From assembly GCA_001829505.1 (NCBI GenBank), contig MIBK01000235.1, positions 4,973-20,007 on the forward strand: 15,035 nucleotides of DNA, given 5' to 3'. Shown piece after piece: positions 1 to 7,727 of the stretch; position 1 is the first letter of the stretch, and each line of letters begins with the position of its first letter. Source of the stretch: Spirochaetes bacterium RBG_16_67_19. GTDB taxonomy: Bacteria; Spirochaetota; Spirochaetia; SZUA-6; DRHE01. The translations under genes and the position numbers were made by a program. The notes under the pieces are model-generated. The model was not told where the DNA came from. It made no database searches and saw nothing but the letters and a program-made list of their open reading frames with translations.

Positions 1-1
1 C

Positions 2-253
2 ACCTCCAACCGCTTCGAGCCTCTGGCCACGGAGTACACCCACCTCGGGGCCCAGGCCCCGGCGCTGTTGCTGGCCCCCGAGGTCGACAAGCTGCGCGGG
101 CTGCGCATCCTCGGCTTCCATGGCACGGAGGAGACCGACTCGTTGTGCAGGGGCGCCGATCCCGGCCTGCTGGAGTGCGTAGAGCTGGCCGGCGGGCATC
201 ATTTCACCGGCGCCTATGCGCGGATCGCGGAACGCATCCTGGCGGAGCTGTGA
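2..253 (+). CDS. VirJ/AcvB-like alpha/beta hydrolase, C-terminal fragment (5' end outside window)
   Basis: The open frame enters from the left edge (codons from base 2) and ends at TGA 251-253, giving about 83 residues. The tail holds GTEETDSLC followed by a Gly-Gly-His-His-Phe motif and then an AYARIAERIL-type helix. This is the pattern I know from the end of bacterial virulence protein VirJ/AcvB, where the equivalent segment reads roughly G-E-x-D-S-L-C-P then GGHHF. In that family this is the C-terminal part of a serine hydrolase fold, with the His belonging to the catalytic triad; AcvB has been linked to hydrolysis of lysyl-phosphatidylglycerol in the periplasm. The nucleophile Ser, any signal peptide and the start are outside the window, so substrate cannot be judged. 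Its stop overlaps the start of the next gene by four bases (GTGA), so the two are probably co-transcribed. Family call by motif memory only. Confidence 0.65.
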   Translation, partial: TSNRFEPLATEYTHLGAQAPALLLAPEVDKLRGLRILGFHGTEETDSLCRGADPGLLECVELAGGHHFTGAYARIAERILAEL

Positions 254-1161
254 ACCACCTGAAGCTGCTGTTCTACCTGCTGGCCCTGCTGGCGGGCGCG
301 GCCTCCCTGGCCCAGACTTTCCTGATCTGGCAGCGCTACCGCAAGGCGGTCATCCGGCGCTACGGCCTGTTCCTGCTGTCCCTGTTCCTGCTGCTGCTGG
401 GCTTCAGCGTCCAGCTCTACGCCCGCATCGCGGGCTGGGAGGGCCTGGCCGCGGCCGGGCACGCCGTCTGGATCCTGTTCGCCGCCGGGGGCTTGAGCTT
501 CATCTTCTGGGCCCCGCCGTTCTACCACTCCCTGCTGGGCCTGCCCTTTGCAGGCTGGGTGCGGGCGGTCTTTTTCTGCCTGGACGCCCTGGCCGTGGCG
601 GCGGCCCTGGCCAACCTGCTGCTGCCCGGCTGGGCCTTCACGGGGGTGGCGCTGAACCTGCTCCTGTTCGCCCTGGTTCTTTACGGCCTGGTGCTGATCG
701 CGGTGAACCTGTCGAAGGTCGGCGAGAAGGCCCTACGCCGGGCGTTGGCCCTCTTCTTTGCGGTGAGCCTGGCTTTCTTCCCGCTGATGTACCTGGATTC
801 GGCCATGGCCTATCTTCCGGCGCTGGCCGGGCTCGCCTTCCTGGAGGGCCTGGCCCAGCCCCTGTATTTCCTGGTGCTCAACGTGCTGACCATCCTGTTC
901 GGGCTGCGCTACCTGAATCGCCCGGCTTACGCCGAGAAGAACCGGCTCACCGAGCATTTCCTATCGGCTTTTCAGATCACGGGCCGGGAGCAGGAGATCA
1001 TCCTGCTGCTGTTGGAAGGAGCCGGCGGCAAGGAAATCGGCACCCTGCTGTTCATATCGCCCAAGACCGTGGAGAATCACATCTACAACATCTACCAGAA
1101 GCTGGGCGTGAAGAGCCGGGTGCAGCTATACCGTCTGATCCGCGCGAATGCCCTGGACTAA
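250..1161 (+). CDS. Seven-helix membrane protein with C-terminal LuxR-type HTH (membrane-anchored regulator)
   Basis: I start this 303-residue protein at GTG 250, which overlaps the upstream stop; GGAG at 244-247 sits very close. The open frame extends upstream to 145, but that part reads as a shadow of the hydrolase. Residues 1 to about 230 form seven hydrophobic segments rich in Leu/Ala/Phe, with no receiver or PAS domain visible. The last 65 residues are a GerE/LuxR helix-turn-helix: TGREQEIILLLLEG, then GKEIGTLLFISPKTVENHI and a recognition-helix tail YNIYQKLGVKSRVQL. The architecture suggests a receptor whose DNA-binding domain lies on the cytoplasmic face and responds to a ligand or lipid in the membrane. 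Similar 7TM-LuxR proteins are common in spirochaetes and some other deep-branching Gram-negatives, but ligand and targets are unknown. The gene runs head-on into the barrel gene at its 3' end. HTH call is firm; the sensing role is inference. Confidence 0.85.
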   Translation: MNHLKLLFYLLALLAGAASLAQTFLIWQRYRKAVIRRYGLFLLSLFLLLLGFSVQLYARIAGWEGLAAAGHAVWILFAAGGLSFIFWAPPFYHSLLGLPFAGWVRAVFFCLDALAVAAALANLLLPGWAFTGVALNLLLFALVLYGLVLIAVNLSKVGEKALRRALALFFAVSLAFFPLMYLDSAMAYLPALAGLAFLEGLAQPLYFLVLNVLTILFGLRYLNRPAYAEKNRLTEHFLSAFQITGREQEIILLLLEGAGGKEIGTLLFISPKTVENHIYNIYQKLGVKSRVQLYRLIRANALD

Positions 1162-1649
1162 AACCAGAGCCGGAAACCCAGGGCCACCTGGGCCTGGAAG
1201 TTGACGGCGTCGAAATCGCCGTCCACCAGGGGCACCCAGGCCGGGGCCGCCTCCAGGAACACCTCCAGCCGCTCGTTCTTCAACACCCAGGCCTGCAGGC
1301 CGATCGGCAGCCGCAGCCCCGCCTCGTACCAGCCCGGGTCAAAGGCCCCGGCCCCGTACAGACCCAGCCCCACGTACAGCTCGAAGATGCTGACCAGGTG
1401 CTTGTGCATCAGCCAGTAGTCGACGCTCAGGGTCACCGTGGGATTGGTGAAGTCCTGCAGCGAGGCCAAGCCGATCCCGAAAAACAAGGGGATCTTGGGA
1501 ATGTGCAGGGCCAGCTCGGCCCCAAGCCCTTCGAAGTCGACCGTGGTCAGCGCGGCCCCTATGGCCAGGTTGGGGGTGCCCTTCAGGGCGAAGCCGCCGA
1601 CGGCCGCCGCCAGCAGGATCACCAGCGTGAGGATGATGAGTTTTTTCAT
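1158..1649 (-). CDS. Small secreted outer-membrane beta-barrel-like protein (DUF3996/BAPKO_0422-like)
   Basis: I place the start at ATG 1649 (MKKLIILTLVILLAAAVGGFA), which gives a canonical signal peptide and a 163-residue precursor. The frame extends 15 residues further upstream, but that extension has a poor N-terminus. After the signal comes alternating hydrophobic and polar sequence with many aromatic and Gly residues (for example LFFGIGLASL, FELYVGLGLYGAG, YEAGLRLPIGLQAW), ending in a terminal aromatic strand VALGFRLWF. C-terminal Phe/Trp-Phe is typical of a barrel inserted by the BAM machinery. Size and the RLPIGLQ...LEVFLEAAP stretch recall the small barrel family first described from Borrelia (BAPKO_0422, DUF3996), which would support a spirochaete-like host. 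No strong ribosome-binding site is visible. The TAG stop (1160-1158) overlaps the TAA of the opposing LuxR gene. Barrel nature is likely; the specific family is tentative. Confidence 0.7.
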   Translation of the reverse strand: MKKLIILTLVILLAAAVGGFALKGTPNLAIGAALTTVDFEGLGAELALHIPKIPLFFGIGLASLQDFTNPTVTLSVDYWLMHKHLVSIFELYVGLGLYGAGAFDPGWYEAGLRLPIGLQAWVLKNERLEVFLEAAPAWVPLVDGDFDAVNFQAQVALGFRLWF

Positions 1650-1725
1650 TCGGAAAGAATAATTCGGTTCTCCGTGCCGGTCAACGGAAATCATGGATCA
1701 TGATAGTATAGGCCGAGGAGCCAAC
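1650..1725. promoter_or_regulatory. Divergent intergenic region between barrel gene and phosphatase gene
   Basis: This 76-bp gap separates two divergent starts and must contain promoters for at least one of them. It is more A+T-rich than its surroundings. The hexamer ATCATG occurs twice in a row near 1690-1703, and the second copy is part of the perfect 8-bp palindrome ATCATGAT (1697-1704). This is followed by an A/T-rich TAGTATA near 1704-1710 that could serve as a -10 for the phosphatase gene. A clear GAGGAG Shine-Dalgarno at 1715-1720 fixes the phosphatase start at 1726. I cannot assign a -35 with confidence. Confidence 0.35.
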
Positions 1726-2517
1726 ATGCCCGTTCGAAGCGCAGCTGCCGAAAGCCGCCTCCTGCCCACGATGGTCCGGGCCGTTCGCGCCGGCGGGCTG
1801 ATCGTGCGCCGGCATTTCGGCCGGAGGGTCGAGGTCCGTGAGAAAACCAGCCCGGCGGACCTGGTTTCCGGGGTGGACCTGGAAATCGAACAGCGGGTGA
1901 TCCAGATGCTCAGCCGGGCCTTCCCGGGGACCCCCGTGGTCAGCGAAGAGAAGGACAACCCCGGAAGGCCGGCCGAGGCCTTCTACCTGGACCCGCTGGA
2001 CGGGACCCTGAACTTCCTGCACGGCCTGGCCCCCTTCGCCGTGTCGCTGGCCTTCTGGCGCGACGGACAGCCCTTGGCCGCCGCGGTGCACGATCCACTT
2101 TCCGGGGAGCTTTTCACCGCCCTGCGCGGGGGAGGGGCGCGGCGCAACGGCCGGGCGCTGGCTGTGTCCGGCTCCGGCAGCCTCCGCCGCTCCCTGGTGG
2201 CCACCGGCTGGCCGTACGATCCCACGGGCCGGGCCCGGCTCCTCGCCGAGATGGAGCGGGTCTACCAGGGCGCGCAGGAGCTGCGCACCATCGGCTGCGC
2301 CAGCCTGGCCCTGTGCCGGGTGGCGGAAGGCGCGCTGGACGCCTACTGGGAATGGGGGCTGAGCCCCTGGGACTTGGCCGCCGGCGTGCTGGTGGTCACC
2401 GAGGCTGGCGGGCGGGTGAGCTCCCTGGACGGCGGCGGGTTCCGGCTCGAGGACGGGGAGGTGGCCGCCTCCAACGCTATCATCCACGCCGAGCTGCTGG
2501 AACGGTTGAAGGATTGA
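1726..2517 (+). CDS. Inositol monophosphatase family sugar/inositol phosphatase
   Basis: The start is ATG 1726, chosen because GAGGAG (1715-1720) sits five bases upstream. An earlier in-frame ATG at 1693 has no such site. The 263-residue protein is the usual length for the family. The metal-dependent phosphatase motifs are all present in order: Asp pair in DLVSGVDLE (about 46-54), E74-E75 in VSEEKD, D89-P-L-D92-G-T94 with the following LNF, and the C-terminal W-D216 in SPWDLAAG. In the family these residues hold two or three Mg2+ ions and the water that attacks the phosphate monoester. Members act on myo-inositol phosphates, fructose-1,6-bisphosphate, histidinol phosphate or PAP, and sequence inspection alone does not separate these. 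The sugar-kinase operon converges on it from the other side with a 7-bp gap, so the two units are not co-transcribed. Enzyme class is secure; substrate open. Confidence 0.92.
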   Translation: MPVRSAAAESRLLPTMVRAVRAGGLIVRRHFGRRVEVREKTSPADLVSGVDLEIEQRVIQMLSRAFPGTPVVSEEKDNPGRPAEAFYLDPLDGTLNFLHGLAPFAVSLAFWRDGQPLAAAVHDPLSGELFTALRGGGARRNGRALAVSGSGSLRRSLVATGWPYDPTGRARLLAEMERVYQGAQELRTIGCASLALCRVAEGALDAYWEWGLSPWDLAAGVLVVTEAGGRVSSLDGGGFRLEDGEVAASNAIIHAELLERLKD

Positions 2518-2524
2518 GGCTTCG

Positions 2525-4030
2525 CTAGCGGGCCAGCTCACCCAGCCCGCTCATCAGGTCGCGGTTGCGGCGGTACAGCTCGCGGTAGATCCTGTAGAGG
2601 CTGTCGTACATCGGGCGGAGGGAGGCCTCCGGGCGCAGAGTTTCCCGGTACCGGACCCAACGGTGAATTTCCGACAGACCCTGAAACATCCCCACGCCGA
2701 CGCCGGCCAGGAAGGCGTCCCCGTAGCTGGCGCCGATCTGCTGGTCGGGGATATCCTGGGCGATCCCGGCGATGTCGCTCACCATCTGCATCCAGGCAGG
2801 GTTGCGCGTTCCGCCTCCGACCGCCAGGATGCGCCGGGCCCGGCAGCCCTGCTCTTCCAGGGCCTCCAGGTTGTGGCGGATGCTGTAGCCGACCGCCTCC
2901 AGCAGGGAACGGTACAGGTCGGCACGCGAGTGGCCCAGTCCCAGGCCGAACACCACCCCCCGGGCCTGCGGATCGTGCAGTGGCGTGCGCTCCCCGGCGA
3001 AATACGGCAGCGCCACCAGCCCGTTGGAGCCAGGAGGCGAGGAGGCGGCCAGGCCGGCCAGGGCCTGGTAGGCTTCGGCGCTGCCGGCCCGCTGGGCGGC
3101 CAGCTCTGCGGGAGCGAAGTTGTCGCGGAACCAGCGCGTGAGGCTGCCCGCGGTGGCGGTCCCCCCGGCCACCACGTAGCTGTCCTTCTCCAGAAACGGC
3201 GAAGCCCAGAACCCGGGCGCCTCACGAAGCTCGGCGGTTCGCAGGATGAAGAAGGTGCTGGACCCGTACATGAGCATCAGCTCGCCCACCTCGGTGAGGC
3301 CGGCGCTGATCGCCTCGGCCGCGGCATCGGCGGTTCCCGTGATCACCGGCGTGCCCTCGGCCAATCCGGTTTCCTTCCCCGCAGTGCCGGTCACCCGGCC
3401 GGCCGGCTCGCAGGTCCACCGCGGCCGGGGCATCATTTCCACTGGCGCGACCTGCGCCGCAAGCTCCCGCCGCCAGGTCTGCGTGGACGGGTCGAAGAAG
3501 GGGGCGAACAGGGCGGCGTCGTACACGTCGATCACGGACTGCCCGGTCAGCCGCAGCACCAGGTACCCGCAGCCGTTCAGGATCCGCCGCGTGCGCGCCC
3601 ACACCTGCGGCTCGTGGCGCCGGATCCACAGCACCTTGGGGGCCGCTGACTGGGAAGACAGGGCGGCGCCGGTGCGCTCGTGAAGCTCCCGGATTTCACC
3701 CGTGGCTCTGGTGTCGATTCCGTAGAGGATGGCCGGCCGGAGGGCGACGCCCTGCTCGTCCGCGGCCACCACGGCGGGGGAAATCGTGCTGATCCCGATC
3801 CCGGCAATGCGTCGCGGGTCCAGGCCGGAGCGCTGGAGCAGCTCCCGGACCAGCGCCCGGAAGTCCCCCCACCAGAGCTTTTCCGGGTCGTGCTCCACGT
3901 GCCCCGGCCGCGGCAGGGACAGCTCGTGCTCGACGCCGGCGGAGGCGGTCACCCGGCCGCTCTCCTGGACCAGCACGCCTTTGGAGGAGTAGGTGCCGAT
4001 GTCGATGCCCAGAAGACAGTCGGCGGTCAC
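2525..4030 (-). CDS. FGGY-family carbohydrate kinase (xylulokinase-like)
   Basis: The start is GTG 4030 (MTADCLLGIDIGT), eight bases after the aminopeptidase stop, giving 501 residues, the normal FGGY length. The frame stays open much further upstream, but that region is antisense-frame shadow of the aminopeptidase. Visible landmarks are the N-terminal phosphate loop GIDIGTYSSKG (8-18), GIGISTISPAVVAADEQG and ILYGIDTRA in the first actin-like domain, G-T-A-D235-AAAEAISAG with the presumed catalytic Asp, MYGSSTFF, the FAGERTPLHDP segment of the second domain, and the ATP-site VGGGTRNPAWMQMVSDIAG near 400. FGGY kinases phosphorylate pentuloses, hexitols, glycerol and related polyols with ATP in the cytoplasm; the closest feel is the xylulokinase-like branch, but substrate specificity cannot be read here. 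It is the last gene of the BtpA-M29-kinase unit. No sugar transporter is visible nearby. Confidence 0.92.
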   Translation of the reverse strand: MTADCLLGIDIGTYSSKGVLVQESGRVTASAGVEHELSLPRPGHVEHDPEKLWWGDFRALVRELLQRSGLDPRRIAGIGISTISPAVVAADEQGVALRPAILYGIDTRATGEIRELHERTGAALSSQSAAPKVLWIRRHEPQVWARTRRILNGCGYLVLRLTGQSVIDVYDAALFAPFFDPSTQTWRRELAAQVAPVEMMPRPRWTCEPAGRVTGTAGKETGLAEGTPVITGTADAAAEAISAGLTEVGELMLMYGSSTFFILRTAELREAPGFWASPFLEKDSYVVAGGTATAGSLTRWFRDNFAPAELAAQRAGSAEAYQALAGLAASSPPGSNGLVALPYFAGERTPLHDPQARGVVFGLGLGHSRADLYRSLLEAVGYSIRHNLEALEEQGCRARRILAVGGGTRNPAWMQMVSDIAGIAQDIPDQQIGASYGDAFLAGVGVGMFQGLSEIHRWVRYRETLRPEASLRPMYDSLYRIYRELYRRNRDLMSGLGELAR

Positions 4031-4038
4031 AGGCTGCC

Positions 4039-5106
4039 CTAAAACAGGAACCTGCCGTTCTCCAGCACGGGGGTACCGTCCACCTCTACCCTGCCCTCGG
4101 AGCGCAGGTCCTTGACGATGTCCCAGTGGATCGCCGAGGCGTTGCGCCCGCCGCACTGGGGGTAGGAGCGGCCGAAGGCGATGTGCACCGTCCCGCCGAT
4201 CTTCTCGTCGATCAGGATGTCGTTGCAGAAGCGGTTCACCGCCGGATTGGTGCCGAAGGCGAACTCCCCGACGATGCCGGAACCGGCATCGGTGGCCAGC
4301 ACCGCCCGCAGGAAATCCTGATTGGTAGCGGAGGCGGCTTCCACCAGGCGGCCGGCCTTCCATACAACGCGGATGTCGCGGATGAGGCGTCCACTCAGGA
4401 CGCCGGGGTGCTCGAAAAAGATCTGCCCTTCCAGGCTGTCCTCCACCGGCGCGGTCATGATCTCCCCGTCCGGCATGTTGCTCCGGCCTTCCCAGGCGAA
4501 CCATTTCCGGCCCCGCACCGAGAAGCTCAGGTCGGTATCCTGGCCGGTGACGCGCACGCGCCCGGTGCCATCCAAGCGCCGTGCCCACTCCCGCCAGCGG
4601 GCGGTTTCCTTGGGCCAGTCCAGCAGGCAGGAATCGAAGAACATCTCCGTGATCGTCTCTTCATCGGTCTCCGCCTGCTGGGCGAAAGCCGCGTTGGGCA
4701 CCCGTACCAGGCACCAGCGGGTCTTCTGCCAACGCAGGGTGGAAACCTGGCCCATGGCCTTCTGGTTCAGGGAGAGCTTTTCCGCCGGGATGTCGTCGTG
4801 CTCGTGCAGGTTGGAGGCCCCCCGCAGGCCCAGGTAGCAGTCCGCCCACTCCATGCCGTAGGCCTCGATATCAGGGACCCGGGAGAGCTGCTCCGCGCTG
4901 CCGTGCTTCAGCAGCTGGTGCCGCAGGTCCTCCGACAGGAACTGCACCTGCGGGTAGCCCCCGGCCCGGACCACCGCCTCGAAGGCCCCGCGCACCAGGG
5001 GATAGGATTCCAGCTCGCCCATGGCGATCAGCACCTTCTCCCCCGGTTTCACCTCCAGGGAATGGTTCACCAGCAGGTCGCCGAGCTTACTCCAGCGGGG
5101 GTCCAC
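4039..5106 (-). CDS. M29-family (AmpS/PepS-like) metallo-aminopeptidase
   Basis: The start is GTG 5106, one base after the stop of the BtpA-family gene, with AAGGGG about eight bases upstream inside that gene; the protein has 355 residues. The expected M29 metal ligands can be placed as E215 (GEIMTAPVE), E281 (GEFAFGTNP), H308 and Y315 (HIAFGRSYPQ), and H327-W-D329 (AIHWDIV). The E-to-E spacing of 66, the H-to-Y spacing of 7 and the HxD pair agree with what I recall of thermophilic AmpS/AmpT structures. The family binds two divalent metals (Co, Zn or Mn) and removes N-terminal residues from peptides in the cytoplasm. It is somewhat shorter than typical M29 members (about 370-410), but no motif is missing. 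Its place between a BtpA-family protein and a sugar kinase suggests a specialised role, perhaps on an amino-sugar or glycated substrate; that is inference. Confidence 0.92.
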   Translation of the reverse strand: MDPRWSKLGDLLVNHSLEVKPGEKVLIAMGELESYPLVRGAFEAVVRAGGYPQVQFLSEDLRHQLLKHGSAEQLSRVPDIEAYGMEWADCYLGLRGASNLHEHDDIPAEKLSLNQKAMGQVSTLRWQKTRWCLVRVPNAAFAQQAETDEETITEMFFDSCLLDWPKETARWREWARRLDGTGRVRVTGQDTDLSFSVRGRKWFAWEGRSNMPDGEIMTAPVEDSLEGQIFFEHPGVLSGRLIRDIRVVWKAGRLVEAASATNQDFLRAVLATDAGSGIVGEFAFGTNPAVNRFCNDILIDEKIGGTVHIAFGRSYPQCGGRNASAIHWDIVKDLRSEGRVEVDGTPVLENGRFLF

Positions 5107-5107
5107 C

Positions 5108-5920
5108 TCAGCGCCCCTTGCGGAAGCGCTTCACCTGGTCCATGAACTCTTTTACGCGCCCGGCGTCCACCTCGTTCCAGATGTAGCCGTCGCGCTTGAA
5201 GGTGGTACCCACCACCGCCCCGTCGGCCACCGCCAGCTGCTCCTCGATGTTGGCCAGGCGCACCCCGGTGTTGGCGAAAACGGGGGTTTGCGGCACGGCG
5301 GCCTTGACCAGCTTCAGAGCCTCCGCGGAGCTGGGCACCCCGGCGGTCAGGCCGGACACGCACAGGGCATCGGGCCGGTCGTTGAACACGGTGGAACGGG
5401 CAATGTCCGCCACGCTGCGGCTGCCCAGGTACACGGCGGCCTCCGGCACAATGTTGAACAGCAGCTTCACCTTCCCGCCGTGGACGCGGTGCTGGTGGCG
5501 GACCACCTCCCCGGCGTTGGTGTTCCACAGCCCGAAGTCGCTGGCGTATACCCCGCTGAAGATCTCGCGCACGAAAAGGGAGCCGGTGGCCACGGCCAGG
5601 TCGATGGTGGCCAGGGGATCCCACAGCACGTTCACCCCGTGGGGAACCCGGATCTCGGCCAGGATCTCTCCGATGATCCGGGCCATGGTCACGCAGGTGA
5701 TGGGCTCCACCTTGGTGAGGTACGGCAGGCTGGATTCATTGGAGAACATCACCGCGTCCACCCCGCCTCCCTGCAGGGCGCGCAGGTTCTGGCGGGCCCG
5801 TTCGATCACCCAGCCCAGGCCCTTGCCGGGGTCGTAGGAGGGATCCCCGGGCAGGGCCTCCAGGTGGCACATGGCGATGATGGGCTTCTCGGTGCCGAAT
5901 GCTTCCTTCAACCAGCTCAT
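5108..5920 (-). CDS. BtpA/SgcQ-family TIM-barrel protein
   Basis: This 270-residue protein starts at ATG 5920 (MSWLKEAFG). It shows the family pattern: PIIAMCHLEALPGDPSY near the N-terminus, GGVDAVMFSNESSLPYLTKV, GVNVLWDPLATIDLAVATGS, FVREIFSGVYASDFGLWNT, and a C-terminal phosphate-site-like stretch PVFANTGVRLANIEEQLAVA then GAVVGTTFKRDG. BtpA was described as a factor needed for photosystem I accumulation in a cyanobacterium, and SgcQ belongs to an uncharacterised sugar-type operon of E. coli. The fold is a (beta/alpha)8 barrel and the reaction is not known to me. It is the first gene of a unit with M29 peptidase (1-bp gap) and FGGY kinase (8-bp gap), so an enzymatic role in sugar or glycosylated-compound catabolism is more plausible here than photosystem assembly. 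No convincing Shine-Dalgarno precedes the ATG; the upstream 79 bp separate it from the broken MFS gene on the same strand. Confidence 0.9.
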   Translation of the reverse strand: MSWLKEAFGTEKPIIAMCHLEALPGDPSYDPGKGLGWVIERARQNLRALQGGGVDAVMFSNESSLPYLTKVEPITCVTMARIIGEILAEIRVPHGVNVLWDPLATIDLAVATGSLFVREIFSGVYASDFGLWNTNAGEVVRHQHRVHGGKVKLLFNIVPEAAVYLGSRSVADIARSTVFNDRPDALCVSGLTAGVPSSAEALKLVKAAVPQTPVFANTGVRLANIEEQLAVADGAVVGTTFKRDGYIWNEVDAGRVKEFMDQVKRFRKGR

Positions 5921-5999
5921 GGGCTACAGTAGTGCCGCCCATCCGCGCGCGTCAAGGCAAGCAGCCGACCCCGGGGATCGCCCGGAGCTGTCACTCGGC

Positions 6000-7208
6000 T
6001 CAGGAATCGGGCGTATCCGGCGCCGGTTCCGTCAGCTGCGGCCTGGGGACGTCGGCGTAGCGCGCCGACAGGATCCTGTAGGGTCGCGACTTCATGGCGA
6101 TCATCGTGATCAACCCGGCGAGACCGGCCAGCATGAAGACGAGCGCAATGCCGCGGTCCGGACCGGTCCGGGACCAGCGACCGATGAGCCGCGTTCCGCT
6201 CCCGGTGCTCATGAACGGGATGACCCAGAGCTGGGCGATCGGCCCGATCAGAAAAGCCGAAATCGGCGAGGCTGCCCGCTCCACCGTCTGGGCAAAACCG
6301 AAGCCCCGCCCCTGCCTCTGGTAGGGCACCACCGCCTGGATAATCGTCTGTTCCGCCGCCTGCACTACGGGTACCAGGCCCATGTAGATGAAGAAGCCGA
6401 TCACCAGCAGCACGATGGACGAACGGACGGGGAACCCCATGGCGATCGTCCACATCACGATGTTCGCCAGGAACAGCGTTCGAAGCGGGTTTCACGCCGC
6501 CCAGGAGGTTGTTGAAGGTGGCGAAGAAGATGAGCCCCATCAACCCGGGGATCAAGCGGATAGCCCGCAAGGCGCCCGGCACGTCGATCGTCTTGGGTTT
6601 CTCGTCGGCCGCCGGAACAGGCTGCGCTTCCGGGATCCTGATCGTGAGCAGGTGCAGGAGCACCACCACGGTCAGCGCGACGGAGATACCGAGCGCCCAA
6701 AGCATGCCGAGTTGTCCGATGACGAGGCCGCTGAAGATCGACGTGATCGCGAACGACACCCCGTTCGCGGTGCCGGCCATGCCGTTGGCCCGGTCATGAT
6801 CCTTTTCGGGAACCAGCAGAGTGACGGTCGTCGAGAGAGCGATCATGCGCATGCTGCCGACGACGGCACTGCAAAGGATGAGCGCGACGAACACCCAGAA
6901 CCTGATACCGCCTAGAACGAGGAGCTCGCGTTCCGGGGTAACGAGGTACAGGAGCGTCGCGAGAAGGTAGGCGACGAGCGACACCACGGAGGAGAAGAGC
7001 ATCGCCGTTTTCTTCTTCCGACGATCGACGAATGTCCCGAAGTAGAGGCCCAAGACGGCCGATAGAAGCATGAACGAACCGCCGATGATGGAGGTGCCAG
7101 GACGGACCTGGTCTCCAGGTAGGCCCAGAAGGTCACCGCGAACCAAAGGAAGCTGTTCGTCACCCCGGCCACCAGCGAGTTGATGAGAAGCTTGTCGAAT
7201 ACTTTCAC
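6000..7208 (-). pseudogene. Broken MFS drug-efflux-type transporter (frameshift plus internal deletion)
   Basis: The reading starts at GTG 7208 (MKVFDKLLINSL) behind a good GGGGAGG site and ends at TGA 6002-6000, but it needs three frames. Piece 1 runs to AYLETRSVL near 7098. One base appears to be missing near 7095, after which the frame reads GTSIIGGSFMLLSAVLGLYFGTFVDRRK. Piece 2 continues through TFNNLLGGV to about 6493. Piece 3 restarts as NPLRTLFLANIVMW at 6491 and carries FFIYMGLVPVVQAAEQTII, VERAASPISAFLIGPIAQLW and a TGPDRGIALVF helix to the end. From memory, intact relatives have roughly 45 more residues between GGV and NPLRTL, including two transmembrane passages, so the second lesion is probably an out-of-frame deletion. 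The protein would be a 12-helix proton-driven exporter of the multidrug type. It lies upstream of, and in the same direction as, the BtpA unit. Confidence 0.85.
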
Positions 7209-7334
7209 AACACCCTCCCCGTCAGGTGTGAGATCAATATGCAGTCGATCAGCGCGGCCGCAAATCGACACTCCGGGCCGGAAACCGTAAGACGACGATC
7301 AGAAGCGGAAACCGGGGACGGACCGGCCTGTTGA

Positions 7335-7727
7335 GAAGGCGACCTCAGGGCGGAGCTCTCCGCAATCCAGGCGGACCTCCTCCAGGCGGGGGCCCGCCTG
7401 GGGGCGATGCCGGGCAGTCGGGCAGCGGGACTGCTGCCGGACATCGACCGGGGCCGGATCACCGGTCTGGAACGGGCCATGCAACGGATGGAACGGAGCC
7501 TGCCCCCTCTCCAGGGGTTTGTCCTCCCCGACGGCCATCCGAGCGCCGCCTGGGCCCACATCGCCAGGACGGTGTGCCGCAGGGCCGAGCGGTGCGTCCT
7601 GAACGTCGCCGCCGGAAGCTCCGGGGGCCGGGTCCAGGAGTACTATCAGGAAGGGCTGTCCTACCTTTTCACGCTCGCCCGACTCTGCAACAGCATTCAC
7701 GGGATCGGCGATGTCCCGTGGCCATAG
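7335..7727 (+). pseudogene. PduO-type cob(I)alamin adenosyltransferase remnant
   Basis: The fragment reads LRAELSAIQADLLQAGARLGAM, then ITGLERAMQRMERSLPPLQGFVLPDG, the family signature ARTVCRRAER (in AHIARTVCRRAERCVLNV), and YLFTLARLCNSIHG. This matches the C-terminal two thirds of ATP:cob(I)alamin adenosyltransferase of the PduO type, a trimeric helical-bundle enzyme that makes adenosylcobalamin. The first ATG (7407) would give only 106 residues, against about 180-190 for the family. In the same frame, just before a TGA at 7332, codons 7311-7322 read TGDG, like the N-terminal TKTGDGG motif, so an internal deletion of some 50 codons plus a stop is likely. The C-terminus is also degenerate (the usual LNRLSDLLF appears as YYQEGLSYLF). 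It is transcribed divergently from the broken MFS gene. The family assignment is good; the N-terminal relic is tentative. Confidence 0.75.

Noticed and set aside
216..1703. 495-codon open frame on the plus strand
   Set aside because: Pro/Gly/Arg-rich translation typical of an off-frame in G+C-rich DNA; it overlaps the LuxR and barrel genes, both of which have clear family features.
4031..4588. 186-residue N-terminal extension of the FGGY kinase frame
   Set aside because: It lies antisense-frame within the aminopeptidase coding sequence on the same strand and shows no FGGY or other domain; the phosphate-loop motif begins eight residues after GTG 4030.
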